Assembly: GCA_028707175.1 (NCBI GenBank) | Contig: JAQTUV010000002.1 | Location: 186,001 to 250,000, forward strand | Origin: Sideroxydans sp. | GTDB lineage: Bacteria; Pseudomonadota; Gammaproteobacteria; Burkholderiales; Gallionellaceae | Direction: 5' to 3' | DNA length: 64,000 nucleotides | Part shown: piece after piece, positions 8,247 to 17,006 of the stretch | Layout of the letters: the number at the start of each line of letters is the position of its first letter | How positions within the stretch are numbered: the first letter of the stretch is position 1 | Notes under the pieces: model-generated | The model's input: the letters and a program-made list of their open reading frames with translations, nothing else | Databases searched by the model: none | Told to the model about the DNA's origin: nothing | Position numbers and translations under genes: made by a program

Positions 8247-9680
8247 TTATGCGTTAGCTGGAACAGCGCTTGCACTGCGCGCAGCACTTGCTGTGCGCAC
8301 AGTCATCACGATGTTGTAGAGAGCGATCCAAGTACCGATATTGAAGATCAGACCGCCAATTGCACGCATCGCGTAGTACGGATGCATTGCGGAAACTGAT
8401 TCAACGAAGGTATAGGTCAAGGTGCCGTATTCGTCATAGTCGCGCCACATCAAGCCTTGCATAATGCCAGAGACCCACATCGCAACAACATAAACCACAG
8501 TACCGATAGTCGCCAACCAGAAGTGAACGTTTACCAAACCTTCTGAGTACATCTTCTCTACGCCCCATAGCTTTTTAACCATGTGGTACATCGCGCCGTA
8601 GGCCACCATCGCCATCCAACCCAACGCGCCAGAGTGAACGTGACCAACCGTCCAGTCAGTATAGTGAGACAGTGCGTTCACAGTCTTGATAGACATCACA
8701 GGGCCTTCGAAAGTGGACATCGCGTAAAACGCCAAAGCCACAACCAAGAAGCGCAAGATGTAGTCGGTACGCAACTTATCCCATGCTCCGGACAAAGTCA
8801 TCATACCGTTCATTGCACCACCCCAAGATGGGATGATCATCGCCAGAGAAACTGCGGCGCCAAGGGAGCCAGTCCAGTCAGGCAATGCTGTGTATTGCAA
8901 GTGGTGAGCGCCCAACCAAACGTAACCGAAAGACAGTGCCCAGAAGTGCAACACAGACAAACGATACGAGAACACTGGCTTGCCAGCTTGCTTAGGAACG
9001 AAGTAATACATGATGGCCAAGAAGCCGCCAGTCAAGTAGAAACCCACCGCATTGTGACCCCACCACCATTGAATCATAGCGTCTTGTACGCCAGAGTAGA
9101 TAGAGAAGGAGTTAGTCATGCTGACAGGGATTGCCATACTATTCACAACGTGCAGATACGTGATCATCACGATCATGCCCATGGTGAACCAGTTTGACAC
9201 ATAGATGTGCGATGTCTTACGGATACCGATGGTCATAATGTAGTTGAAACCGTACATCAACCAAACGACCGCAATCGCGATATCGATTGGCCATTCCAAC
9301 TCAGCGTATTCCTTGCCTGAAGTCCAGCCCAAAGGCAGAGTAACTACAGCAGACACGATGATTAAATTCCAACCAATGAAAGTCGCCCATGCCAGCTTGT
9401 TGCTCCACAGAGCAGTCGAACCGGTACGTTGAACGATATAGAAACCTGTTGCCATCAGCGCGCAGCCACCAAATGCAAAAATCACCGCATTGGTATGCAA
9501 AGGACGCAAACGACCGAATGTGATCCATTCGAGGTCAAAGTTTAAAAAAGGCCACGCCAATTCGGATGCAACATACACACCGATGAGTGTACCTACACAT
9601 GCATAAATGGCTGCGGCGATGGTAAACCAACGCACTACCTCCATGTCATACTTTACTGGTGTCGCTTGAGTAGCTGCCAC
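8247..9680 (-). CDS. ccoN: cbb3 oxidase catalytic subunit CcoN
   Basis: CcoN holds the low-spin haem b and the haem b3-CuB centre and reduces oxygen to water while pumping protons. The 477-residue protein has twelve hydrophobic helices. Conserved histidines appear in [38 protein letters not shown] and [11 protein letters not shown]. The start codon is GTG with GGAGGAGA 8-10 bases upstream. It is the first gene of the oxidase operon. The 276-base leader contains an FNR-type promoter (see 9880-9921). Confidence 0.97.
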   Translation of the reverse strand: MAATQATPVKYDMEVVRWFTIAAAIYACVGTLIGVYVASELAWPFLNFDLEWITFGRLRPLHTNAVIFAFGGCALMATGFYIVQRTGSTALWSNKLAWATFIGWNLIIVSAVVTLPLGWTSGKEYAELEWPIDIAIAVVWLMYGFNYIMTIGIRKTSHIYVSNWFTMGMIVMITYLHVVNSMAIPVSMTNSFSIYSGVQDAMIQWWWGHNAVGFYLTGGFLAIMYYFVPKQAGKPVFSYRLSVLHFWALSFGYVWLGAHHLQYTALPDWTGSLGAAVSLAMIIPSWGGAMNGMMTLSGAWDKLRTDYILRFLVVALAFYAMSTFEGPVMSIKTVNALSHYTDWTVGHVHSGALGWMAMVAYGAMYHMVKKLWGVEKMYSEGLVNVHFWLATIGTVVYVVAMWVSGIMQGLMWRDYDEYGTLTYTFVESVSAMHPYYAMRAIGGLIFNIGTWIALYNIVMTVRTASAARSASAVPANA

Positions 9681-9782
9681 AGTAATCTCCTCCCCAGAGC
9701 AAGTTAAAAAACCAATGCGCCTTGCACTTAACTACAAATGCAGACACACCCTTTTACTACCTATTTCTAATAGCGCGGCAAA

Positions 9783-9805
9783 TTGTCGCAGTGAGACGGC
9801 GACAA
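9783..9805 (-). repeat. Inverted repeat in the ccoN leader
   Basis: TTGTCGC and GCGACAA form a perfect 7-base stem with a 9-base loop about 100 bases before ccoN, inside the predicted untranslated leader. It may be a leader hairpin or an operator; nothing in the sequence decides which. Confidence 0.4.
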
Positions 9806-9879
9806 GTAAAGCCAAAACTAGTTCCGCGAACTTGATACCCCACTAAAATTGTCGGGCGTAAGTGCGCATCACGTTGAGG

Positions 9880-9921
9880 ATGTTAGAGATTTCCCAGACA
9901 GGGCGAATTGACTTAAATCAA
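9880..9921 (-). promoter_or_regulatory. FNR/ANR-type promoter of the ccoNOQP operon
   Basis: TTGAC-TTAA-ATCAA at 9908-9921 matches the FNR/ANR/FixK consensus TTGAT-N4-ATCAA at 9 of 10 fixed positions. If the box is centred at -41.5, the minus-strand start falls near 9873 and the -10 at 9885-9880 reads TAACAT, a good fit to TATAAT. This is the class II activator geometry typical for cbb3 operons and predicts induction at low oxygen with a leader of about 190 bases. No experimental support is available here. Confidence 0.72.
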
Positions 9922-9956
9922 AAAAAGCGAGAGGGATGTAACATTCACTGATGGAA

Positions 9957-10030
9957 TGGAGCGGGTGAAGGGGATCGAACCCTCGTATGCAGCTTGGGAA
10001 GCTGCCGTTCTACCATTGAACTACACCCGC
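9957..10030 (-). tRNA. tRNA-Gly (anticodon CCC)
   Basis: The minus strand folds as a full tRNA: acceptor GCGGGTG pairing with CACCCGC, D arm with GTTCAATGGTAGAAC, anticodon stem GCAGC/GCTGC around loop TTCCCAA, T arm with GGGTTCGATCCC, discriminator T and an encoded CCA (9957-9959 on the plus strand). The anticodon CCC reads GGG glycine codons. It closely resembles the E. coli glyU type. It is divergent from thiS. Confidence 0.97.
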
Positions 10031-10077
10031 ATATAGTAGAATGCGGCGTGAATTCTAACACGAGCGATTTAAGTAAA

Positions 10078-10281
10078 GTGATCACCCTCATCATCAATGG
10101 CACATCGCGCCAATTTTCCTTGAATACCACGGTCGCAGCGCTCATCGACGAGATGGGCTTTGCTGGGAAGCGTATCGCCATTGAACGCAATGGCGATATC
10201 GTGCCGCGTAGCACCTTTGCCACCCAGATGTTGGCCGAAGGAGACAGACTAGAGATCGTCGTCGCGGTAGGCGGCGGTTAG
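10078..10281 (+). CDS. thiS: Thiamine biosynthesis sulfur carrier ThiS
   Basis: ThiS carries sulfur as a C-terminal thiocarboxylate for the thiazole ring of thiamine. From the GTG at 10078 it has 67 residues, beginning [12 protein letters not shown] and ending with the obligatory GG (VVAVGGG) of the ubiquitin-like family. An in-frame GTG at 10048 would add ten residues, but the shorter form matches the family. No thiamine-pyrophosphate riboswitch is visible between the tRNA and the start. thiG follows after 22 bases. Confidence 0.93.
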   Translation: MITLIINGTSRQFSLNTTVAALIDEMGFAGKRIAIERNGDIVPRSTFATQMLAEGDRLEIVVAVGGG

Positions 10282-10303
10282 CACATCAATCAGGAACACA
10301 AAC

Positions 10304-11098
10304 ATGAACGACAAACTCATCATCGCAGGCAAGAGCTATTCGTCCCGACTATTGGTCGGCACTGGCAAATATAAAGACTTCACCGAGACGCGCGCCGCAT
10401 TGGATGCCAGCGGCACCGAGATCGTCACCGTCGCGATCCGTCGCACCAACCTTGGCCAGAACGCGAACGAACCCAATCTGCTCGACGCCGTGCCGCCCTC
10501 GAAGTTCACCTACCTGCCCAACACCGCAGGTTGCTATACGGCAGAAGACGCTGTGCGCACTTTACGTCTGGCACGCGAGCTACTGGATGGACACAGCTTA
10601 GTCAAACTTGAAGTTCTGGGTGACCCACAATCACTGTATCCCAACGTGATCGAAACCATCGCCGCCGCGAAGACACTGGTGGCAGAAGGTTTCCAAGTGA
10701 TGGTTTACACCTCGGACGACCCCATCATCGCCAAACAATTAGAAGATATCGGCTGTGTCGCCATCATGCCCCTGGCCTCCCTTATCGGCTCCGGCATGGG
10801 CATTCTCAATCCATGGAATCTGCAACTCATTATGAATAGGGTGAGTGTGCCCGTAATCGTTGATGCGGGCGTAGGCACCGCGTCTGATGCCGCCATTGCT
10901 ATGGAACTGGGTTGTGCGGGCGTACTGATGAACACAGCCATCGCAGGTGCGCAGAACCCTGTGTTGATGGCGAGTGCGATGAAGAAGGGAGTAGAAGCAG
11001 GACGTGAAGCCTACCTCGCAGGACGCATGCCAAAGAAGTTGTACAGCGCCAGCCCTAGCTCGCCGACCACCGGCATCATCTCTTCGGCGCGCAACTAA
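10304..11098 (+). CDS. thiG: Thiazole synthase ThiG
   Basis: ThiG condenses deoxyxylulose 5-phosphate, dehydroglycine and ThiS-thiocarboxylate to the thiazole phosphate of thiamine. The 264-residue TIM barrel shows [12 protein letters not shown], the Schiff-base lysine region [20 protein letters not shown] and [16 protein letters not shown], all typical. It lies in a thiS-thiG-trmB run; the stop codon is directly followed by the trmB ATG. Confidence 0.97.
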   Translation: MNDKLIIAGKSYSSRLLVGTGKYKDFTETRAALDASGTEIVTVAIRRTNLGQNANEPNLLDAVPPSKFTYLPNTAGCYTAEDAVRTLRLARELLDGHSLVKLEVLGDPQSLYPNVIETIAAAKTLVAEGFQVMVYTSDDPIIAKQLEDIGCVAIMPLASLIGSGMGILNPWNLQLIMNRVSVPVIVDAGVGTASDAAIAMELGCAGVLMNTAIAGAQNPVLMASAMKKGVEAGREAYLAGRMPKKLYSASPSSPTTGIISSARN

Positions 11099-11788
11099 AT
11101 GAGCGACACTGAAGATCTCAGCACTAGGCATATCCGTAGCTTCGTTCTACGCCAAGGCCGCGTATCTGTCGCACAACAACGTGCTATTGACACCTTGCTT
11201 CCCCGTTATGGCATCCCCTATTCGGCGCACCCGCTCGACCTTGATGTAGCTTTCCGCCGTAGCTCACCCAAGATTCTAGAGATAGGCTTCGGCATGGGCG
11301 ATAGCACTGCGACCATCGCACAGGCTAATCCCGACACCGATTATCTTGCGCTGGAGGTCCATACACCCGGCGTTGGCAACCTGCTCAAATTGATCGAACA
11401 GGAGAACTTGGAGAACATCCGCATCATGCAGCACGATGCAGTCGAGGTGTTACGCGACATGGTCGCCGATGCCAGCTTGGACGGAGTGCACATCTTTTTC
11501 CCCGACCCGTGGCACAAGGCGCGCCACAACAAGCGACGTCTCATCCAGTCACCGTTCATCGCACAACTCGTCAAGAAGATAAAGGTTGGCGGTTACATCC
11601 ACGTCGCTACCGACTGGCAGGACTATGCCGAACAAGTGCTAAGAGTGTTTGAAGCAGAGGTCTTGCTAGAAAACACCGCGACCGATTACGCACCGCGCCC
11701 AAGCTACCGCCCTCTCACCAAGTTCGAGAAGCGCGGACTTAATCTAGGGCACGGCGTTTGGGATCTAGTCTTCCGCCGTAAGGAATAA
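11099..11788 (+). CDS. trmB: tRNA (guanine-N7-)-methyltransferase TrmB
   Basis: TrmB methylates G46 in the variable loop of tRNAs using S-adenosylmethionine. The 229 residues contain the SAM-binding segment [24 protein letters not shown] and the catalytic region [15 protein letters not shown], a signature of the family, and end in a normal [10 protein letters not shown] stretch. The ATG abuts the thiG stop. The 3' end overlaps hemW on the other strand by 24 bases, so transcripts converge. Confidence 0.96.
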   Translation: MSDTEDLSTRHIRSFVLRQGRVSVAQQRAIDTLLPRYGIPYSAHPLDLDVAFRRSSPKILEIGFGMGDSTATIAQANPDTDYLALEVHTPGVGNLLKLIEQENLENIRIMQHDAVEVLRDMVADASLDGVHIFFPDPWHKARHNKRRLIQSPFIAQLVKKIKVGGYIHVATDWQDYAEQVLRVFEAEVLLENTATDYAPRPSYRPLTKFEKRGLNLGHGVWDLVFRRKE

Positions 11789-12988
11789 TTCCAAGAGATC
11801 GTTCAAGAAGCGTTGACCCAATTGGGTCGGCGCGATGTGTTGATGATCTCGCGACAACAACCCTCGCCGCTCCGCTTCTAGCAATTCGTTCTGAATAGAC
11901 AGTAGCGACAAGCTTGTTCGTTCCGCGAACAAGTTGCTATCAAACCCTTCATTCAAGCGTAGCGCATTCATCATGAACTCGAAAGGTAACTCCTCGACAC
12001 CCACATCATGCTCAGTTTGAATCGGCACACCTGCAGCGACCTGTTGCATATAAGCCTGCGGTTGCTTGTAGCGTGCTTGGCGCAACACCTTGTCGGGAAA
12101 GCTCAGCTTGCTGTGCGCACCCGCACCGATCCCTAGATAGTCACCGAACTGCCAATAATTGAGATTGTGTTTGGCCCGTCGCTTGGGTTGTGCAAAGGCG
12201 GAGGTTTCGTAGTGTTCGTAACCATTTTCTGCCAACAATATTTCGATGCCTTGCTGCATCTCCGCACTCGCATCATCATCAGGCAACACCGGCGGATTGT
12301 GGTGGAACTGCGTGTTCGGCTCTAACGTCAGGTGATAACAAGACAGATGTTGCGGCTTGTATTGCAGCGCAGTCTGCACATCCAACAAGGCTTCAGTCAA
12401 TGTCTGTGTAGGCAATGCGTACATCAGATCGAGATTGATGTTATCGAAATGCTGCTGTGCGATCTGGATCGCGCGCTTGGCTTCATCTGCAGAGTGGATA
12501 CGCCCCAAGGCTTGTAGATGTTTGTCGTTGAAACTCTGGATACCCATCGATAGGCGATTCACGCCGGCATCACGAAAAGCCGCGAACTTATCCGCCTCCA
12601 CTGTACCCGGATTCGCCTCCAACGTGATTTCGGCATTCATATCCAATGGCAACAACATACGCACGTTGCGCAAAATCTCGCCGACTGCTTCGCCGCTCAA
12701 CAAGCTGGGAGTCCCGCCACCGAAAAACACCGTATAGACCTTGCGCCCCCATATCTGCGGCAACGCCAACTCTAAGTCGCGCACCAATGCCGCCACATAT
12801 TCTTTTTCGGGGAATGCGCCGCCCTTCGACAAGCTCAGGACAGGCTTAGCCTCATGCGAATTGAAATCGCAGTAAGGACATTTACGCACGCACCAAGGAA
12901 TGTGGATATATAAGGACAGCGGAGGTAAAGCTTGAAAAGCTACGCCGCGAGAGCGTAGCCCGACTACTTGCAACGGTTGCGAAGTCAT
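11765..12988 (-). CDS. hemW: HemW-type radical SAM protein (haem chaperone)
   Basis: HemW is a radical-SAM family protein resembling oxygen-independent coproporphyrinogen oxidase but acting as a haem chaperone. The 407 residues have the cluster motif CVRKCPYC at about 33-40, [29 protein letters not shown] and the HemW C-terminal winged-helix-like part. It lacks the extra N-terminal cysteine context of HemN. An oddity is that residues about 48-56 (PVLSLSKGG) are encoded by a dispersed repeat lying in frame just after the cluster motif. The start overlaps the rdgB stop by 4 bases. Confidence 0.93.
   Translation of the reverse strand: MTSQPLQVVGLRSRGVAFQALPPLSLYIHIPWCVRKCPYCDFNSHEAKPVLSLSKGGAFPEKEYVAALVRDLELALPQIWGRKVYTVFFGGGTPSLLSGEAVGEILRNVRMLLPLDMNAEITLEANPGTVEADKFAAFRDAGVNRLSMGIQSFNDKHLQALGRIHSADEAKRAIQIAQQHFDNINLDLMYALPTQTLTEALLDVQTALQYKPQHLSCYHLTLEPNTQFHHNPPVLPDDDASAEMQQGIEILLAENGYEHYETSAFAQPKRRAKHNLNYWQFGDYLGIGAGAHSKLSFPDKVLRQARYKQPQAYMQQVAAGVPIQTEHDVGVEELPFEFMMNALRLNEGFDSNLFAERTSLSLLSIQNELLEAERRGLLSRDHQHIAPTQLGQRFLNDLLELFLTAED
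12823..12844. repeat. CCTTCGACAAGCTCAGGACAGG repeat unit inside hemW
   Basis: A 22-base unit of a dispersed repeat common in betaproteobacterial genomes, in frame in hemW where it encodes PVLSLSKG on the minus strand. Related sequence (CCATGGTTCGA, CTCACCACGAACGG) occurs in the element at 55986-56113. The match to known repeats is from memory of such sequences, not from a search. Confidence 0.6.
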
Positions 12989-13581
12989 TCGACGCCGCGA
13001 GCCTTCAACTTCTCCAACAAGACTTTCATCGCTTTGCCTCGATGACTGATTGCGTGTTTCTCATCGTGCGTCAGCTCCGCACTCATCTTGCCGAGCTCGG
13101 GCAACCAAAAGTACGGGTCATAACCAAAACCGCCCGCACCTCGCGCCTCGCGTGCGATCTCACCATGCCACTCACCTTCCGCGATGAGCGGTTGGGCATC
13201 ACCCGCCCAGTTCACCAGCACCAACACACAGTAGTAATGCGCGCGACGATCATCATGCGTCTTCATCGCCTCTAGTAATGCTTGGTTGTTACGTTCGTCC
13301 GAACGTGGCAAACCAGAAAATCGAGCCGACATTACGCCCGGCATTCCCTTGAGGGCATCCACACAGATACCGGAATCATCTGCCAAGGCAGGCAGCCCGC
13401 TCTCACGACTCGCATGACGCGCCTTCTCCAAGGCGTTCTCTACAAAAGTGATGTGCGGCTCTTCAGCTTCAGAGATGCCTAATTGCGACTGAGTCACCAC
13501 CTCGATACCAAGCGGCGCGAGCATGGTTTGGAATTCCATCAGCTTTCCTGCATTGTTGGAAGCGATGACCAGTTTTTTCAT
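12985..13581 (-). CDS. rdgB: RdgB/HAM1 family XTP/dITP pyrophosphatase
   Basis: The enzyme hydrolyses dITP, XTP and related nucleotides to monophosphates, keeping hypoxanthine and xanthine out of DNA. The 198 residues show the substrate-binding start [40 protein letters not shown], and [11 protein letters not shown], all family landmarks, and normal length. It sits between rph and hemW with overlapping ends (4 bases on each side), the common rph-rdgB-hemW order. Confidence 0.96.
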   Translation of the reverse strand: MKKLVIASNNAGKLMEFQTMLAPLGIEVVTQSQLGISEAEEPHITFVENALEKARHASRESGLPALADDSGICVDALKGMPGVMSARFSGLPRSDERNNQALLEAMKTHDDRRAHYYCVLVLVNWAGDAQPLIAEGEWHGEIAREARGAGGFGYDPYFWLPELGKMSAELTHDEKHAISHRGKAMKVLLEKLKARGVE

Positions 13582-14294
13582 TTTTTTAGTGCCTCATGTT
13601 GCAAAGCGATCAATTCGGTGATGCCCTTATGTGCCAGCCCCAACAACACATCCATCTCTGCACGCGAGAAGGCATGACCTTCTGCCGTGCCCTGCACCTC
13701 AACGAAATTACCGTTACCCAACATCACCACGTTCATATCGGTGTCGCACGCGGAGTCTTCGACATAATCCAAATCAAGCACGGGCGTACCTTCGTAGATA
13801 CCAACCGAGATGGCGGCGATGGAATCTTTCAGTGGATTCTCTTTCACTAGGCCCTTTTGCATCAAACGCGTCACCGCATCGTGCAAAGCAACGAATGCCC
13901 CCGTGATACTAGCTGTGCGTGTACCGCCGTCGGCTTGAATGACATCACAATCCAAGGTGATGGTGCGTTCGCCCAATTTACCCAGATCAACCACCGCACG
14001 CAGACTACGACCGATCAAACGTTGTATCTCTTGCGTACGCCCTGACTGCTTACCCTTGGCGGCTTCACGCCCCATGCGCTCACCCGTGGAGCGCGGCAAC
14101 ATGCCGTATTCCGCCGTGACCCAACCTTCCCCACTGCCTTTCTTGTGGGGAGGCACACGCTCTTCCACACTAGCAGTACAGATGACCTTGGTATCGCCAC
14201 ACTCGATGAGTACCGAGCCTTCTGCATGTTTGGTGTAGTGACGGGTAATACGAATCGCACGAAGTTGATCGGGCTGACGCTGACTGGGACGCAT
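13578..14294 (-). CDS. rph: Ribonuclease PH
   Basis: RNase PH is a phosphate-dependent 3'-to-5' exoribonuclease that trims tRNA 3' ends. The 238 residues begin [27 protein letters not shown] in usual form and contain the active-site segments [29 protein letters not shown] and [19 protein letters not shown]. Length is standard, with no sign of truncation. It heads the rph-rdgB-hemW run and starts 40 bases after the phosphatase gene. Confidence 0.97.
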   Translation of the reverse strand: MRPSQRQPDQLRAIRITRHYTKHAEGSVLIECGDTKVICTASVEERVPPHKKGSGEGWVTAEYGMLPRSTGERMGREAAKGKQSGRTQEIQRLIGRSLRAVVDLGKLGERTITLDCDVIQADGGTRTASITGAFVALHDAVTRLMQKGLVKENPLKDSIAAISVGIYEGTPVLDLDYVEDSACDTDMNVVMLGNGNFVEVQGTAEGHAFSRAEMDVLLGLAHKGITELIALQHEALKK

Positions 14295-14334
14295 AGAAAA
14301 CCTTTTTATTTTTTCTGGAAAATCAATGAAAAGC

Positions 14335-15141
14335 CTATTCGGCAGACTGACGATCGTCGTAAATCAAGCACACGGGCGTGTTTGCAATGTTTTCGGATTC
14401 CGCCTGGCCGAGACGCGCAACAACTGCGGTCGTGTTATCTGCCCGAGAACCTTCACGAAACACGGCTACTTCAACCAATTCATCCAACATCGCATTCAAC
14501 GAGTTAGCGCTTGGCAACATGGATAACTCTTCATCCGTCAAAGGGCTCCAAAAGCCATCGCTGCAAAGCAACAAAGTGTCACTTTCTTGCACTTCAACTG
14601 AAGGAGATACTTCGACGTAGAACATATCTTCAACACCACCCAAACAGTTTGTAATCTTATTCCGGTCTGGGTGAGTCTTCATTTCCTCAGCACTGATGAT
14701 TCCCCAATCAAACCATTGCTGAACGACTGAGTGATCTTTGGTAACCTGAAAAATGGCATCGCCTCTTAGCAGATAAAAGCGCGAATCTCCCGCATGTGCG
14801 AACCAAACTTTACCATCCTGCACGAGCGCAGCAACACAAGTCGTGCCGGGATTCCCGCCTAGCTTCTGTTCTCGAGCATAATCAATAATCGCATCATGAC
14901 CGGCACGCATGGTCGCTCTTAAGAAGACCTCAGGCTCATTAGAGGTGCTACGCTCCATTCGACTGAACGCACTCATGAAGGTATAGATAGCGATCTGAGC
15001 AGCAATCTCACCATGCAGATGCCCGCCCATGCCATCAGCAAGTACCAGCAGTAAAGCGTCATTGGTATACGCGTAGCCAACACGATCTTGGTTGTACTTG
15101 CGTCCACCGATATGGTTTGCCTGATGAGCAGCGAACTTCAT
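14335..15141 (-). CDS. PP2C-type Ser/Thr protein phosphatase
   Basis: This is a metal-dependent phosphatase of the PPM/PP2C family that would reverse Ser/Thr phosphorylation. From the ATG at 15141, preceded by AGGAAA, it has 268 residues. The metal ligands appear in [28 protein letters not shown] and RADNTTAVV. An upstream in-frame start would add 26 residues, but the internal ATG has the better ribosome binding site and matches the family. A likely partner kinase is encoded at 38756 in this window; pairing is an inference. It is divergent from yicC. Confidence 0.9.
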   Translation of the reverse strand: MKFAAHQANHIGGRKYNQDRVGYAYTNDALLLVLADGMGGHLHGEIAAQIAIYTFMSAFSRMERSTSNEPEVFLRATMRAGHDAIIDYAREQKLGGNPGTTCVAALVQDGKVWFAHAGDSRFYLLRGDAIFQVTKDHSVVQQWFDWGIISAEEMKTHPDRNKITNCLGGVEDMFYVEVSPSVEVQESDTLLLCSDGFWSPLTDEELSMLPSANSLNAMLDELVEVAVFREGSRADNTTAVVARLGQAESENIANTPVCLIYDDRQSAE

Positions 15142-15260
15142 TCTTTTCCTGTTTATTTGAACGCCACAAGGACTGTCTTCAGCAGTGGCGGTTCGCAATC
15201 GTAATATAATGCGCAACATTCAGCCTATATTTTTTCTGCCACCCCGGGATTCTCCTCTAT

Positions 15261-16127
15261 ATGATTTACAGCATGACAGGCTTTGCCGTCACCACAACCG
15301 AACTTGATACCGGCTCGTTAACACTCGAACTTCGCGCAGTTAATCACCGCTACCTCGACTTGCAAATACGCATGCCTGACGAGTTGCGAAACCAAGAATC
15401 CATGCTGCGTGAAGCTATCGCAGGCCAATTGACGCGCGGAAAGGTGGAATGTCGCATTGCCTTTACCCCCCGACAATCCACACAAAACCCCGCCCAACTA
15501 AACCAAGAAATGGTGCATCAACTGGCCGCTTGGAGCGCACAGATCAAAGAAACATTTCCAACAGCTAAGGAACTCACCATTTCCGATGTATTGCGCTGGA
15601 ATGGCGTATTAGAAAGTGCCGTGCTTTCAGCAGATACATTGCAATCCACATTGCTACAACTTCTAAAACAAACCCTACAGGAATTCGCCTCAGCAAGACA
15701 ACGTGAGGGCGACAAACTTAGCGCATTCTTGCTCGAACGTGTCACCCAAATTGACGTATTACGCTCATCTGTTGCCCCTCGCATCCCCAATGCAATCGCC
15801 ACTTATGAGGCCAAGTTGCGCGCCAAACTATTCGAAGCCTTAGGTAGTAATGATGACGAGCGTGTTCGGCAAGAAATCACGCTTTATGCAAGCAAGGTCG
15901 ATGTGGATGAAGAACTGTCCAGGCTACAAACCCACCTAGACGAAGTTCGTCGTGTACTCAACAAAGGTGGCGTAGTCGGAAAACGACTTGATTTCCTCAT
16001 GCAAGAATTGCACCGCGAAGCCAACACACTGGGTTCTAAATCTGTAGATAGCGAAGTCTCTCGTTGCGCGATGGACATTAAGATCCTGATTGAACAAATG
16101 CGCGAACAAGTACAAAACATCGAATAG
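15261..16127 (+). CDS. yicC: YicC/YloC family endoribonuclease
   Basis: YicC proteins are stress-induced endoribonucleases. The 288 residues start MIYSMTGFA and contain the conserved LELRAVNHRYLDLQIRMP, the domain boundary around residues 150-200, and the C-terminal GKRLDFLMQELHREANTLG and CAMDIKILIEQMREQVQNIE, cut here for length. Gene order yicC-gmk-rpoZ-spoT is the standard one for gamma- and betaproteobacteria. gmk follows after 8 bases. Confidence 0.95.
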   Translation: MIYSMTGFAVTTTELDTGSLTLELRAVNHRYLDLQIRMPDELRNQESMLREAIAGQLTRGKVECRIAFTPRQSTQNPAQLNQEMVHQLAAWSAQIKETFPTAKELTISDVLRWNGVLESAVLSADTLQSTLLQLLKQTLQEFASARQREGDKLSAFLLERVTQIDVLRSSVAPRIPNAIATYEAKLRAKLFEALGSNDDERVRQEITLYASKVDVDEELSRLQTHLDEVRRVLNKGGVVGKRLDFLMQELHREANTLGSKSVDSEVSRCAMDIKILIEQMREQVQNIE

Positions 16128-16135
16128 GAGCACAC

Positions 16136-16753
16136 ATGTCTGGCAGTCTTTTTATCATCAGCGCCCCCTCTGGCGCCGGCAAAACCAGCTTGGTCAGTGC
16201 CTTGCTAAACATCAACCCCCTGATTGATTTGTCCGTCTCCTACACCACACGACCCCCACGCACTGGAGAGGTGGACGGCAAAGATTATCACTTCATCAGT
16301 CGTGAAAAGTTTCTCGCGATGTCAACTGAAGGCGAATTTCTAGAGAGCGCCGAGGTGTACGGCAACTTCTACGGCACTTCTCAAAGTTGGATCAACCAAG
16401 AGAATGCAAAAGATCGTGACATCTTGCTCGAAATCGACTGGCAAGGTGCCGCTCAAGTGCGCCGACTTTTTCCCGAATGCGTCAGCATTTTTATATTGCC
16501 ACCTTCTATGGAGACACTTTCCGCTCGCTTAAACGGGCGAGGAACAGACTCAGCCGAGGTAATTGCTCAACGCTTAGCGGCCGCACGCGAGGACATCTCT
16601 CATGTAGCTGAATTCGATTATGTTATTATCAACGACAACCTCAACGAGGCGCTGCGTGAACTGAATGCAGTCGTGCTTGCCGCCCGTGCGCGAGGGTCGC
16701 GTCAACTGACACGACATCAACAACTCATCAATCAATTACAGAAATCGGAGTAA
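16136..16753 (+). CDS. gmk: Guanylate kinase
   Basis: Guanylate kinase converts GMP to GDP with ATP, feeding nucleotide and (p)ppGpp pools. The 205 residues have the P-loop [12 protein letters not shown] at about 9-20, the GMP-binding [19 protein letters not shown], and [13 protein letters not shown]. An AGGAG box precedes the ATG. It is followed 4 bases later by rpoZ, consistent with co-transcription with the stringent-response genes. Confidence 0.97.
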   Translation: MSGSLFIISAPSGAGKTSLVSALLNINPLIDLSVSYTTRPPRTGEVDGKDYHFISREKFLAMSTEGEFLESAEVYGNFYGTSQSWINQENAKDRDILLEIDWQGAAQVRRLFPECVSIFILPPSMETLSARLNGRGTDSAEVIAQRLAAAREDISHVAEFDYVIINDNLNEALRELNAVVLAARARGSRQLTRHQQLINQLQKSE

Positions 16754-16757
16754 CACC

Positions 16758-16964
16758 ATGGCACGTATCACCGTTGAAGACTGCATGCAATATATCCCCA
16801 ACCGCTTTGAATTGACTTTGGCGGCAGCCTATCGCGCTCGTCAATTGGCCAATGGAGCGAGCCATCTAGTTGAGAGCGGCAAAGATAAACCTACCGTTGT
16901 TGCTCTGCGTGAAATCAGCGAAGGAAAAGTTGGCGCTGAAATTCTGAATCGCGGCATGGCTTAA
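16758..16964 (+). CDS. rpoZ: RNA polymerase omega subunit
   Basis: Omega assists assembly of RNA polymerase and forms part of the ppGpp site. The 68 residues carry the hallmark [10 protein letters not shown] start, [18 protein letters not shown] and [13 protein letters not shown]. It sits between gmk and spoT. A 7-base-stem hairpin lies in the gap to spoT. Confidence 0.97.
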   Translation: MARITVEDCMQYIPNRFELTLAAAYRARQLANGASHLVESGKDKPTVVALREISEGKVGAEILNRGMA

Positions 16965-16975
16965 CACTCGACATC

Positions 16976-16996
16976 CCGCCGACACTCGCTCGGCGG
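16976..16996 (+). repeat. Hairpin between rpoZ and spoT
   Basis: CCGCCGA and TCGGCGG form a perfect 7-base stem with a 7-base loop in the 42-base gap. No T-run follows, so it is unlikely to stop transcription completely. It leaves only ten bases before the spoT ATG and may affect spoT translation. Confidence 0.5.
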
Positions 16997-17006
16997 ACGT
17001 CACTTC

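Noticed and set aside
9900-10078. Thiamine-pyrophosphate riboswitch before thiS
   Set aside because: The space between the tRNA and thiS is under 50 bases and has none of the conserved CUGAGA-type core.
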